In this document: piece after piece, positions 17,287 through 28,994 of the stretch
Numbering within the stretch: position 1 is the stretch's first letter
How the letters are laid out: every line of letters starts with the position of its first letter
Source: Weissella coleopterorum
GTDB lineage: Bacteria; Bacillota; Bacilli; Lactobacillales; Lactobacillaceae
Assembly: GCF_011304355.1 (NCBI RefSeq)
Contig: NZ_CP049888.1
Coordinates: 1,240,001-1,304,000 of the forward strand
Direction: 5' to 3'
Length of the DNA stretch: 64,000 nt
Program-made: the position numbers and the translations under genes
Notes under the pieces: generated by a model
The model's database searches: none
Told to the model about the DNA's origin: nothing
Seen by the model: only the letters and a program-made list of their open reading frames with translations

Positions 17287-17864
17287 CTTATTTTTGCCGC
17301 CTTCAATCTTAATCCTTGCCAATATAGAAAAGCGAGACTAGTTTTGACATCATTTAATTGACCAGTTTGAAACATTTGCTTCATCGTTTTGAAATCGACC
17401 CACTCTAAACTCAATTGTTCGTCTTGGTCTTGTGGCAACGCATTTTGAACAACTGATAAATCTTGTGCATGATAAATATATATTTCTTCATCTGCAAAGC
17501 CAATTGACGAATAAAATTTCGTCACAAGTTCTAAGGTACCTGCGGCTAAACGAGTCTCTTCGTTTAATTCGCGAACTGCCGCCTGTACTGGATTAGAATC
17601 ACGTTCATCCATTTTACCTGCCGGAATTTCAATTGTCATTGCCCTGATAGCTGCTCGCCATTGATGCACTACTAACATTTGGTCATCTTGATTGATCACA
17701 ATGATCGCTACTGCGGGTGCATGGTGCACAATTTCTCGATAGGCCGTTGTACTATCTGGTAATTGAACTTTTTCCTTTACAACATCAATAATTTGACCCG
17801 TATAGATTACTTCTTCTTGCAAAACCCGTTCTTGATAATCTGTTATTTTTAAATTTTGATTCAT
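17283..17864 (-). CDS. nudF: ADP-ribose pyrophosphatase (Nudix), atypical Nudix box
   Basis: The 193-residue protein matches the NudF type: GKMDERDSNPVQAAVRELNE with the following EET is the Nudix box, and VHQWRAAIRA and SIGFADEEIYIY are family segments. The enzyme splits ADP-ribose to AMP and ribose 5-phosphate. The box departs from consensus: one extra residue stands between its Gly and REL, the first Glu is Asp or Ser, and the final Gly of EExG is Arg. The catalytic REL-EE core is intact. The ATG overlaps the csp stop (ATGA). Confidence 0.88.
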   Translation of the reverse strand: MNQNLKITDYQERVLQEEVIYTGQIIDVVKEKVQLPDSTTAYREIVHHAPAVAIIVINQDDQMLVVHQWRAAIRAMTIEIPAGKMDERDSNPVQAAVRELNEETRLAAGTLELVTKFYSSIGFADEEIYIYHAQDLSVVQNALPQDQDEQLSLEWVDFKTMKQMFQTGQLNDVKTSLAFLYWQGLRLKAAKIR

Positions 17865-18076
17865 TCTGTTTCTAGATCCCGACTAACTAAGGCTGCTTGT
17901 GGCCCTCTTACCCCATTAATAACAACTAATTTAACATTTTCACCAATCGTCAAATTCCGATTGCGATCTTCAATTCCTGAAAAATGTACGAAAACATCAT
18001 CTTCATTGGGAATTTCGATATACCCATATCCATCTTTTTCATTCCAACTTTTAACTGTTCCACTAATTTTTTCCAT
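17861..18076 (-). CDS. Cold-shock-domain protein
   Basis: The 71-residue product has the RNA-binding motifs of the cold-shock domain: GTVKSWNEKDGYGYI (RNP1-like, with a Tyr pair) and DVFVHFSGI (RNP2). The usual RNP1 KGFGFI is changed to DGYGYI, so it is an atypical member. The open frame extends to 18427, but only residues from ATG 18076 look like protein; the rest is a shadow of the DUF3397 gene. It lies five bases downstream of that gene and overlaps nudF by four bases. Confidence 0.85.
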   Translation of the reverse strand: MEKISGTVKSWNEKDGYGYIEIPNEDDVFVHFSGIEDRNRNLTIGENVKLVVINGVRGPQAALVSRDLETE

Positions 18077-18081
18077 TTTGT

Positions 18082-18444
18082 TTAATGCCCCCAGCTCATA
18101 ATAATAAATATAATCAACGTCATAGTTGTTGCGAATTCTATAACTCGCCACCAAATTTTGATAAAACGTTTGACTGTATAGCGTTGTTCCCAAAAGCCCT
18201 GATACAATGCCAGTGCAATTCCCCATAAAATTAAGATCAAAAATCCATATGGAGTGAACGCTAACTGCCATCTTTGAAACGATATAGCTCCAATTTCCCA
18301 CCAAAGCAGGGGAACTACAATACTGAGAGGCTTGATATGTCTTGGAATCATTTTTAATAGCGGTAGTGATCGACCAAAATTCAAGAAGATCCAAAAAATT
18401 AAGATCGCACCCAAACCGAGCTTCCAATCAATTATTGAAAACAT
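18082..18444 (-). CDS. DUF3397 membrane protein
   Basis: About 120 residues with four hydrophobic segments, as in the DUF3397 family of small Firmicute membrane proteins. ATG 18444 is chosen for its AAAGGAG RBS; the longer frame to 18495 has no RBS. It heads the chain DUF3397-csp-nudF-tail-anchored protein, with an extended -10 promoter just upstream. The function of the family is unknown. Confidence 0.75.
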   Translation of the reverse strand: MFSIIDWKLGLGAILIFWIFLNFGRSLPLLKMIPRHIKPLSIVVPLLWWEIGAISFQRWQLAFTPYGFLILILWGIALALYQGFWEQRYTVKRFIKIWWRVIEFATTMTLIIFIIMSWGH

Positions 18445-18471
18445 ATCAATTCTCCTTTCATTAATTTTTTC

Positions 18472-18480
18472 ATTATAGCA
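18472..18480 (-). promoter_or_regulatory. Promoter of the DUF3397-csp-nudF operon
   Basis: TGCTATAAT is a consensus extended -10 on the minus strand (TATAAT at 18472-18477), 28 bases before the start. It is divergent from the DUF4044 promoter 30 bases away. Confidence 0.6.
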
Positions 18481-18508
18481 TGTAATCCTACTCAAATTAA
18501 AAAACGTT

Positions 18509-18517
18509 TGTTACAAT
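18509..18517 (+). promoter_or_regulatory. Promoter of the DUF4044 micro-gene
   Basis: TGTTACAAT is an extended -10 (TACAAT at 18512-18517), 35 bases before the ATG at 18552. Confidence 0.5.
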
Positions 18518-18551
18518 GTATGTCAGGTAAATGATTAGAAAGAGAGAAACC

Positions 18552-18662
18552 ATGGCTAAAAAAAAGAAATCACGTATGGCAAAAACGTTACAAATTTTTG
18601 TCTATCTCATGTTATTTCTAGCACTAACAAGTGCTTTCATCACCGTTTTTTACATTATTTAA
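18552..18662 (+). CDS. DUF4044 micro-protein
   Basis: This 36-residue frame runs ATG to TAA at 18660-18662. It starts with the basic MAKKKKSRM and continues with one hydrophobic segment to the end (LQIFVYLMLFLAL and onward). That is the layout of DUF4044, a Lactobacillales family of about 35-residue membrane proteins of unknown function. AGAGAG gives an RBS, an extended -10 promoter lies upstream and a perfect terminator downstream, so the unit looks complete. It is on the plus strand among minus-strand genes. Confidence 0.75.
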   Translation: MAKKKKSRMAKTLQIFVYLMLFLALTSAFITVFYII

Positions 18663-18675
18663 TGCTTAAAACAAA

Positions 18676-18714
18676 CCCAATGCGTTCTACTAAAAGAATT
18701 CATTGGGCTTTTTT
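18676..18714. terminator. Bidirectional terminator
   Basis: CCCAATG (18676-18682) pairs with CATTGGG (18701-18707), and CTTTTTTG follows on the plus strand. It ends the DUF4044 transcript and lies just past the PurK-like stop, where the T run of the minus direction is weaker. Confidence 0.85.
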
Positions 18715-18724
18715 GTCATCATTT

Positions 18725-19846
18725 TTATTTCGTATTCATTTCTTCATCATCCAACCAGATTCCCGAAACATCAAATTGAGTTTGTAATTTATCCCAATCT
18801 TCACCTATGGTAACCACTTTACCTGCATGACCATTTAAGTCTGTATTAGAATACAAGGTCAAAGTCCAATTTTCTCGAATCCCCCATTGCGTATATAAAC
18901 GTGGAAGATGTTTAGGTTCTAAATTTCGCGCCAAAACTTTATACTTCGTATTTCGGTCAACTGGCATTAGTGCCTGCCCTGAAATAACTCGAAGCATTTG
19001 AAGGGCAATATTAGGATTTTCACCCACTTCAGACAATGATTGAGCAGGATAGATTCCAGTAATAATATCTTGCACATAAAGATTATTTTCTGCTGTGACC
19101 AAAAAATTCACCGTCAAGGCGCCCACATATTGAATTGCTTGCAAAATTTCATCTGCAGTTTCGTATAAAGCTTGTTCCAGTTCTGCTTCTAGTCGGATCC
19201 CTGCAGCAGTTTGCTGTCCCCCCTGCTGCATTGTGGTTTCCAGCAGCGGATAACTTACATGATGCCCGTCCTGATCAATCACCAATGGTAAACTAACTTG
19301 CTTGGCATCCGCAACCCAAGTTTCCACTATTAACTGGCCACCATCGATTAATGGCGCAACGAGACCTAAGTCCCATGACCCCATTAAAATAATTGCTTGG
19401 CTGTTTTGACCTGTTTTAAAAATTGATTTAACTTGGACTGGGTAGCTTAATGAACTAGCCACTAAAGCTACTTCATCTAATGTACTAGCAAGTTGATAGG
19501 GCAAAATATTAATCGCATTTTCTTCAAATAGTCCACGCAACAAAGTAGCATCACTAGTTAGTTCCAATAATGTTGTTCCTTGAAGCATCTCAATTTTACT
19601 TAATCGATCCATTATTTCAAACGATAACCAATTTTGATTATAAATAATGACAGTTGATAGTCCCACAAAATCATCCCATTGCGCAGCTTGCATAAACCAA
19701 TAATCTGCTTCCGTACGATAATTCTCATATTTATTTTCTGTAAACAAAGCAATATTGAAACCCATTTTATGAGCTTCACGTATTAGGGGAGCGTTCTTGG
19801 TATTATCACCCAAAATTCCAATTGTACTTCCTGGTAAAATTTGCAT
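18725..19846 (-). CDS. PurK-like ATP-grasp protein, orphan
   Basis: The 373-residue product aligns with 5-(carboxyamino)imidazole ribonucleotide synthase (PurK): Rossmann start IGILGDNTKNAPLIREAHKM, an ATP-grasp middle (LTVNFLVTAENNLYVQDI is the metal/ATP region) and a C-terminal lid. The Gly-rich GGGQLGRM loop of true PurK is not present, and no purE or other purine genes are nearby, so the substrate may differ. ATG 19846 is chosen because AAGGAG lies eight bases upstream. It is 13 bases downstream of the GH73 gene and likely cotranscribed with it. Confidence 0.75.
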   Translation of the reverse strand: MQILPGSTIGILGDNTKNAPLIREAHKMGFNIALFTENKYENYRTEADYWFMQAAQWDDFVGLSTVIIYNQNWLSFEIMDRLSKIEMLQGTTLLELTSDATLLRGLFEENAINILPYQLASTLDEVALVASSLSYPVQVKSIFKTGQNSQAIILMGSWDLGLVAPLIDGGQLIVETWVADAKQVSLPLVIDQDGHHVSYPLLETTMQQGGQQTAAGIRLEAELEQALYETADEILQAIQYVGALTVNFLVTAENNLYVQDIITGIYPAQSLSEVGENPNIALQMLRVISGQALMPVDRNTKYKVLARNLEPKHLPRLYTQWGIRENWTLTLYSNTDLNGHAGKVVTIGEDWDKLQTQFDVSGIWLDDEEMNTK

Positions 19847-19858
19847 TATCACTACTCC

Positions 19859-20524
19859 TTAATGATCATATTGAGTTAAATTATACATATTAATAATCTC
19901 AATCAATTTTTTCGCATAATTGGGGTCAGTCGCATATCCTCCATCTACTAACGCTTGGGCTGCCTCTTCAACATTTTCTCCTGAGACCACTCTAGCATAT
20001 CGATTCGGATTATCAGTCGTCCCTCTTAACAAAAGGTCAGCATGATCCTCCATTGATGCCTGCCATGAACTATAAACGCGAAAAGGAGCCTTGACTTTGA
20101 CCCATTTATTATCTTCATATTCACTCGTTGACAAAGAAATACTTTGCATGCCTGCGGAAGCTTTGACCCCAAAGAAATTATTATATTTATATGCTAATGT
20201 TGACTGCCCCCAATCAGATTCTAATCCTGCCTGAGCAATACTGATTGAAGCTCGAATCCCCGTTTGAGTTTGGATATCTTGCGCTTCGGGGGCAATTCTT
20301 TGAATAAACTGCTTCTTCGTTAATTGATTCATGGGTAGTTTACTAACATCAACATTTTGACGCGGTTGATAATGTAGTAGGTCTGATGCTCGGCTAACCA
20401 CAATTAGTAACAGACATAAAGCGATTAAAACACGGCCAACCTGTAAATGACCTTTTTTTACAAATATTTTCCCAAATTTAAATTTCTGTATACTTTTTAA
20501 CCATTTTTTCTTTTTTCTTGCCAT
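19859..20524 (-). CDS. Membrane-anchored N-acetylglucosaminidase, GH73 family
   Basis: The 221-residue protein has a Lys-rich start, a transmembrane anchor (about 30-46) and a GH73 domain from about 65. GLESDWGQS carries the catalytic Glu, and NNFFGVKA, HADLL and YATDPNYAKKL are typical of LytG/FlgJ-like muramidase/glucosaminidase proteins, which cut peptidoglycan during growth or separation. No LysM or other wall-binding repeat follows. An inverted repeat lies in its leader, and the broken Rgg-like regulator sits just upstream. Confidence 0.88.
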   Translation of the reverse strand: MARKKKKWLKSIQKFKFGKIFVKKGHLQVGRVLIALCLLLIVVSRASDLLHYQPRQNVDVSKLPMNQLTKKQFIQRIAPEAQDIQTQTGIRASISIAQAGLESDWGQSTLAYKYNNFFGVKASAGMQSISLSTSEYEDNKWVKVKAPFRVYSSWQASMEDHADLLLRGTTDNPNRYARVVSGENVEEAAQALVDGGYATDPNYAKKLIEIINMYNLTQYDH

Positions 20525-20542
20525 TTACATCCCTACCTAAAT

Positions 20543-20594
20543 CCTTCAATTTTTATGAATAAAATTTTTGAAGGCTATTGGTTATATAATACCA
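20543..20594 (-). promoter_or_regulatory. Promoter and inverted repeat before the GH73 gene
   Basis: TGGTATTAT is an extended -10 (20586-20594 on the minus strand). Just after the expected start, arms CCTTCAA (20543-20549) and TTGAAGG (20568-20574) bound a near-palindrome that could be an operator or RNA hairpin; it lacks a T run and is not a terminator. Confidence 0.45.
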
Positions 20595-20613
20595 AATTTA
20601 AGTTAAGAGCACC

Positions 20614-21477
20614 TTAATCAAAATAATCAATATGATGTTCAGCCAAAAATGGTTTAATATCATCCATCATCACTGCGTCCCCTAATTGTTCAGCTCCTGT
20701 ATAAGCACGAATATATGCTTTACACGATTCTTTTTTCTCATTCTGTAATTTCTTTAAATATCCTTCAACTAAATTTAAACGTACTAATTCAGCAGTTAAC
20801 GTGACTTTAGAGGCATGATCACGGGCTTGTCTTAAAAACTTTTCAGCCATGACGAGCGATTTTTGCTCTAATTCTAATTGGGCACTCTGACGGTAAATAC
20901 CCACAATTAAATTATTATCTAATACGCTGTGCTTAATTCCTTGAAAATTACGTAATTTTTTTAATACAATTGCATTAGAGTAACGTGCTTTATCACAATC
21001 CTTAAGCTTCAACCATACCTCTGTTGTGACCATTTCAATTTCCAAAATCAAGTTGCGTTGTAAAGGCGTAACCGCAACACTCGCATTTTGTAAATCATTT
21101 AAAGCACCAAAAAAATTACGTGCACTTAGCTCTAACTGAGCATGTAACGTATGAAACAACGGTTTCGCTTCATCGGGTAGATGTTTAATATTACACTGTC
21201 TTTTTAAGAGCTACCGCGCCGTTCCATAATTGCCAACGTTGATCGCATTTCGCACAGCATTTAAATTTAAATAATTGGGTTCTTCTAATGATACAATTTG
21301 ATCTAAGTCAATTTGCAGACGGTGACAGATTTCTTGAAGGATCACCATACTAGTTACATGGCTCTCACTTTCCATTCTAGAAATCAACGATTGGTGACAT
21401 ATTCCATCCGCTAATGACCTCTGACTTAATCCCATTGATTCTCTTTGATGTTTGAGTATCTCACCCTTAATAATCAT
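20614..21477 (-). pseudogene. Rgg/XRE-TPR regulator interrupted by in-frame TAG
   Basis: Two open frames, 20614-21159 and 21211-21477, are in the same reading frame and are separated only by a TAG at 21211-21213 plus 17 further sense codons that read through to the second part. Together they make about 287 residues, the size of Rgg/PlcR-type regulators: an N-terminal XRE helix-turn-helix (MGLSQRSLADGI, SLISRMES) and a C-terminal helical TPR-like domain. The stop falls in the first TPR repeat, just after NYGTAR, where the family has a long-chain residue. A sense codon such as CAG (Gln) would restore the full protein by one base change. Such regulators usually respond to peptide pheromones. Confidence 0.8.
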
Positions 21478-21489
21478 CGCAATCCCCAC

Positions 21490-21749
21490 TCTCCTTTAAG
21501 ATAGTTTCAAGTATATTGGGGAAATGCCTACAAAACAACCCTTTAATTAATTATTTCGATTACCAAATTATATCGACATAAAAATATTCATATTAATTCA
21601 TATCACTATTATTAATAATTTGAATGGGTTGCTTATCATCTGTAGTCATTAAAAGTTTTATATATATTATTTCATGATTTTAATCATCAAATAAATTTTA
21701 ATATAATAAATAATTACTATTAAATCCAAATCTTTTATTTATATTTTTT
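21490..21749. other. AT-rich gene-free stretch
   Basis: Very AT-rich sequence between the Rgg-like gene and the integrase remnant. No ORF, tRNA or clear hairpin is visible. It may be decayed element DNA. Confidence 0.4.
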
Positions 21750-21893
21750 CATCAAGCTGGAATGAAGATCAAACAGCTACAATATCAACTTGGCCATGAT
21801 GATGTTCAAACAACCTTGGCAATTTATAACGTTGTTACAAGGGAGATGAAAGCTACTACTGCTGATATTTTTACCAGTCTAGTAAATTTCTAA
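21750..21893 (+). pseudogene. Tyrosine recombinase (integrase) C-terminal remnant
   Basis: An open stretch of 47 codons ends at TAA 21891-21893. It reads as the end of a phage-type integrase: LQYQLGHDDVQTTLAIY holds the conserved LGH and the tyrosine of the IY motif, and TADIF precedes the terminal NF. No start or N-terminal part is present and the upstream frame is not integrase. Integrases often sit beside the tRNA gene they use; the tRNA cluster begins 142 bases away, so this is probably the scar of an old insertion. Confidence 0.8.
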
Positions 21894-21962
21894 AAAGTCC
21901 CACTTAAGTACCCTTTTATTCGAACTTCGGCGAATGATTTTGAACTCCCACGAACACATGTA

Positions 21963-22010
21963 TAAAAACAAACCCCATCATATCAACGATCATCGCGATA
22001 TAACGGGGTT
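21963..22010 (-). terminator. Terminator of the rrn-tRNA operon
   Basis: Minus-strand arms AACCCCGTTATATC and GATATGATGGGGTT (two mismatches) with a 12-base loop are followed by TGTTTTTATA. It closes the 16-tRNA tail, 25 bases after tRNA-Ser(GCU). Confidence 0.85.
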
Positions 22011-22034
22011 TTAATTAATTCATTTTTCATATAA

Positions 22035-22122
22035 CGGAGACAGAGGGATTCGAACCCTCGCGCCAGTTTCCCGACCTACACCCTTAGCAGGGGCGCCTCT
22101 TCAGCCTCTTGAGTATGTCCCC
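22035..22122 (-). tRNA. tRNA-Ser(GCU)
   Basis: An 88-nt class II cloverleaf with a long variable arm, anticodon loop CTGCTAA and G73. The 3' CCA is not encoded. Last of the 16 tRNAs in transcription order. Confidence 0.95.
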
Positions 22123-22149
22123 ATAAGTTTAAGAAAAATCCTAAACAAA

Positions 22150-22223
22150 TGGGCCTGACAGGACTCGAACCTGTGACCTCTGCGTTATCAACACAGCGCT
22201 CTAACCAGCTGAGCTACAGGCCC
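22150..22223 (-). tRNA. tRNA-Ile(GAU)
   Basis: A 74-nt cloverleaf with loop TTGATAA, acceptor GGGCCTG and A73. No encoded CCA. Confidence 0.95.
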
Positions 22224-22227
22224 ATAG

Positions 22228-22299
22228 AGCGGACGACGGGAATCGAACCCGCATTCCCAGCTTGGAAGGCTGGAGCACTAGCCATTGTACTACATCCGC
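22228..22299 (-). tRNA. tRNA-Gly(UCC), copy 1
   Basis: A 72-nt cloverleaf with loop CTTCCAA and T73. It is identical to the copies at 22349 and 33632. Confidence 0.95.
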
Positions 22300-22348
22300 T
22301 TAATTAAGTTTGTAAATAACACCTTCACATTAAAATAATAATATGAAA

Positions 22349-22420
22349 AGCGGACGACGGGAATCGAACCCGCATTCCCAGCTTGGAAGGCTGGAGCACT
22401 AGCCATTGTACTACATCCGC
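22349..22420 (-). tRNA. tRNA-Gly(UCC), copy 2
   Basis: Identical over 72 nt to the neighbouring copy at 22228-22299, which points to a recent tandem duplication with about 49 bases of spacer. Confidence 0.95.
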
Positions 22421-22451
22421 TTAATTAAATTTTAAAATGGCATAAAGCCAA

Positions 22452-22523
22452 TGGCGCGGGAGGGAATCGAACCCCGACACTACGAGCTTCAATCGTATGC
22501 TCTACCAACTGAGCTACCGAGCC
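22452..22523 (-). tRNA. tRNA-Phe(GAA), one base short in the T stem
   Basis: Loop TTGAAGC gives anticodon GAA. The gene is 72 nt where the Phe family has 73. The T arm reads GGGG before TTCGATT, whereas pairing with CCCTC calls for GGGGG, so one G is missing from a G run (22472-22475). The acceptor also has a T4/C69 mismatch. It is the only tRNA-Phe in the window. Confidence 0.85.
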
Positions 22524-22530
22524 ATTATAA

Positions 22531-22604
22531 CGGTCACAACGGGGTTCGAACCCGTGATCTCCTGCGTGACAGGCAGGCGTCCTAGCCAACTAGACCATGC
22601 GACC
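22531..22604 (-). tRNA. tRNA-Asp(GUC)
   Basis: A 74-nt cloverleaf with loop CTGTCAC, acceptor GGTCGCA paired with TGTGACC, and G73 as expected for Asp. Confidence 0.95.
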
Positions 22605-22606
22605 AA

Positions 22607-22680
22607 TTGCGGGTGTAGGATTTGAACCTACGACCTTCGGGTTATGGGCCCGACGAGCTACCAGACTGCTCCAACCCGCG
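22607..22680 (-). tRNA. Initiator tRNA-fMet(CAU)
   Basis: A 74-nt cloverleaf with loop CCCATAA, the unpaired C1-A72 of initiators, and three G-C pairs in the anticodon stem. Confidence 0.93.
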
Positions 22681-22701
22681 ATAATAATATTAAATGAAAC
22701 A

Positions 22702-22791
22702 AGGAGATGGTGGGATTCGAACCCACGCGCCGGTTTCCCGACCTGACGGTTTTCAAGACCGTTCCCTTCAGCCAGACTTGGGTACATCTCC
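22702..22791 (-). tRNA. tRNA-Ser(UGA)
   Basis: A 90-nt class II tRNA with loop CTTGAAA and a long variable arm. The discriminator is T73 rather than the usual G of tRNA-Ser; tRNA-Ser(GCU) in the same cluster has G73. Confidence 0.93.
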
Positions 22792-22818
22792 AGAAATTAA
22801 TTAACAAAAATCCATTAA

Positions 22819-22892
22819 TGGACCTTGTCGGACTCGAACCGACGACCGGACGGTTATGAGCCGTCTGCTCTAACCAACTGAGCTAAAGGTCC
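22819..22892 (-). tRNA. tRNA-Ile2(CAU), lysidine type
   Basis: A 74-nt cloverleaf starting GGACCTTTAGCTCAG with loop CTCATAA. It resembles bacillary tRNA-Ile2, whose C34 is changed to lysidine; elongator Met is the neighbouring gene. The Ile2/Met assignment is from memory. Confidence 0.8.
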
Positions 22893-22906
22893 TTGGTTAA
22901 GTCAAA

Positions 22907-22980
22907 TCGCGGCGGGGGGAATCGAACCCTCGACCTCCCGGGTATGAACCGGACACTCTAGCCAGCTGAGCTACACCGCG
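22907..22980 (-). tRNA. Elongator tRNA-Met(CAU)
   Basis: A 74-nt cloverleaf with loop TTCATAC and paired C1-G72. It resembles bacillary elongator Met. The T stem has an A50/C64 mismatch. Confidence 0.85.
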
Positions 22981-23009
22981 AAATATAATAATTTTAAATC
23001 ATTATAGAA

Positions 23010-23083
23010 TCGGGACGACAGGATTCGAACCTGCGACCCCCTGGTCCCAAACCAGGTGCTCTACCAAGCTGAGCTACGTCCCG
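23010..23083 (-). tRNA. tRNA-Pro(UGG)
   Basis: A 74-nt cloverleaf with loop TTTGGGA and A73; all stems pair. Confidence 0.95.
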
Positions 23084-23115
23084 ATATTAATTATAAATAG
23101 TCATAAAATGACTAA

Positions 23116-23189
23116 TGCACCTAGCAGGAGTCGAACCTGCAACCTTCTGATTCGTAGTCAGACACTCTATCCAATTGCGCTATAGGTGC
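23116..23189 (-). tRNA. tRNA-Arg(ACG)
   Basis: A 74-nt cloverleaf with loop CTACGAA and acceptor GCACCTA paired with TAGGTGC. A34 implies TadA editing to inosine. Confidence 0.95.
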
Positions 23190-23205
23190 GTTAATATATG
23201 TTAAA

Positions 23206-23289
23206 TGCTGGATGCCGGAATCGAACCGGCACGATGTTTCCATCGGGGGATTTTAAGTCCCCTGCGTCTACCTATTCCGCCAATCCAGC
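23206..23289 (-). tRNA. tRNA-Leu(UAA)
   Basis: An 84-nt class II tRNA with loop CTTAAAA, acceptor GCTGGAT and A73, as required for LeuRS. Confidence 0.95.
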
Positions 23290-23291
23290 AA

Positions 23292-23364
23292 TGCCGACTA
23301 AAGGGTTCGAACCTTCGACCTCCGCTTTACAAGAGCGATGCTCTACCAACTGAGCTAAGTCGGC
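23292..23364 (-). tRNA. tRNA-Thr(UGU)
   Basis: A 73-nt cloverleaf with loop CTTGTAA, two bases from the Leu gene. Confidence 0.95.
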
Positions 23365-23400
23365 AACTGCTTATTGCCTTTTTATGATGCCTTACGGCAA

Positions 23401-23473
23401 TGGATCGTCAGGGGTTCGAACCCTGGACAAATGGATTAAAAGTCCACTGCTCTACCAACTGAGCTAACGATCC
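23401..23473 (-). tRNA. tRNA-Lys(UUU)
   Basis: A 73-nt cloverleaf with loop CTTTTAA and acceptor GGATCGT. Confidence 0.95.
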
Positions 23474-23476
23474 AGA

Positions 23477-23549
23477 TGGACGTTACAGGGATCGAACCTG
23501 TGACCCCCTGCTTGTAAGGCAGGTGCTCTCCCAGCTGAGCTAAACGTCC
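23477..23549 (-). tRNA. tRNA-Val(UAC)
   Basis: A 73-nt cloverleaf with loop CTTACAA, the first tRNA after 5S rRNA. None of the 16 tRNAs encodes its CCA, so all depend on the CCA-adding enzyme. Confidence 0.95.
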
Positions 23550-23554
23550 ATGAT

Positions 23555-23673
23555 TGCGTCGCGACTTCCTATCCTCGCAGGAGGCGATCCTCCAACTACT
23601 TTTGGCGTTACTGAGCTTAACTTCTGTGTTCGGGATGGGAACAGGTGTGACCTCAGTGCTATCGTTACGACAC
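23555..23673 (-). rRNA. 5S ribosomal RNA
   Basis: About 118 nt with the conserved CCGAACACAGAAGTTAAGC core. Terminal stem GTGTCGT pairs with GCGACGC, which sets the ends. It is directly followed by tRNA-Val. Confidence 0.93.
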
Positions 23674-23759
23674 GCTTACGAGAATTAATTTTCTCAAAAC
23701 TGAACCATATTGTCAAGTACTTTTTAAAAAATATAAATGAACCACCACGTCGTATTCAA

Positions 23760-28566
<4,807 letters not shown>

Positions 28567-28761
28567 AAATTGAAGCTTGAGTATAACTCAATCTTTTTTT
28601 GTTGTTTAACAGATGTTAAACGAATTTACTAGCGAAATTGACTTCGCAAATGTTTGTATCTACCATATTATAAATATGAGACACACCTGCACATTTGTTT
28701 CATCGAAACGTTATTTAGTTTTCAAAGAACTATTCATTGTTGCGTTTCAACAACGTTTATA

Positions 28762-28790
28762 AATATATAACATATCAAACTCAATGTCAA
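28762..28790 (-). promoter_or_regulatory. rrn promoter P2
   Basis: TTGACA (28785-28790) and TATATT (28762-28767) are 17 bases apart on the minus strand, about 195 bases before 16S. The leader holds a CTTTGAAAACTAAATAACG boxA-like segment. Confidence 0.85.
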
Positions 28791-28857
28791 CATTTTTTTA
28801 TAAACATTTTTTAGCGATAATATTTCAATTGCTTACCTGCTAAACGACAACTTAATC

Positions 28858-28886
28858 ATAATACTCAATTTGAAAAGACATGTCAA
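28858..28886 (-). promoter_or_regulatory. rrn promoter P1
   Basis: TTGACA (28881-28886) and TATTAT (28858-28863) are 17 bases apart. It lies 96 bases upstream of P2, giving the tandem pair typical of rrn operons. Confidence 0.85.
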
Positions 28887-28924
28887 CGCTTTTTGCAAAA
28901 AAAATCAATTAATTTGTTATATGC

Positions 28925-28985
28925 AAATAAAAAAAGCGTCTCTTAACCCTCTTACCAACGTCAGAAAGGCTAAGTTACGCTTAAT
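28925..28985 (-). terminator. Terminator after the Nudix-like gene
   Basis: Minus-strand arms AAGCGTAACTTAGCC and GGTTAAGAGACGCTT (internal mismatches) with a 19-base loop are followed by seven T residues. It insulates rrn from the gene upstream. Confidence 0.8.
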
Positions 28986-28994
28986 AATATTGAT

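Noticed and set aside
17861..18427. 188-codon open frame around the cold-shock gene
   Set aside because: Only the last 71 codons match a cold-shock domain; the first part overlaps the DUF3397 gene in another frame and has no RBS.
20543..20574. Inverted repeat read as a terminator of the Rgg-like gene
   Set aside because: No T run follows on either strand, and it lies downstream of the GH73 promoter.
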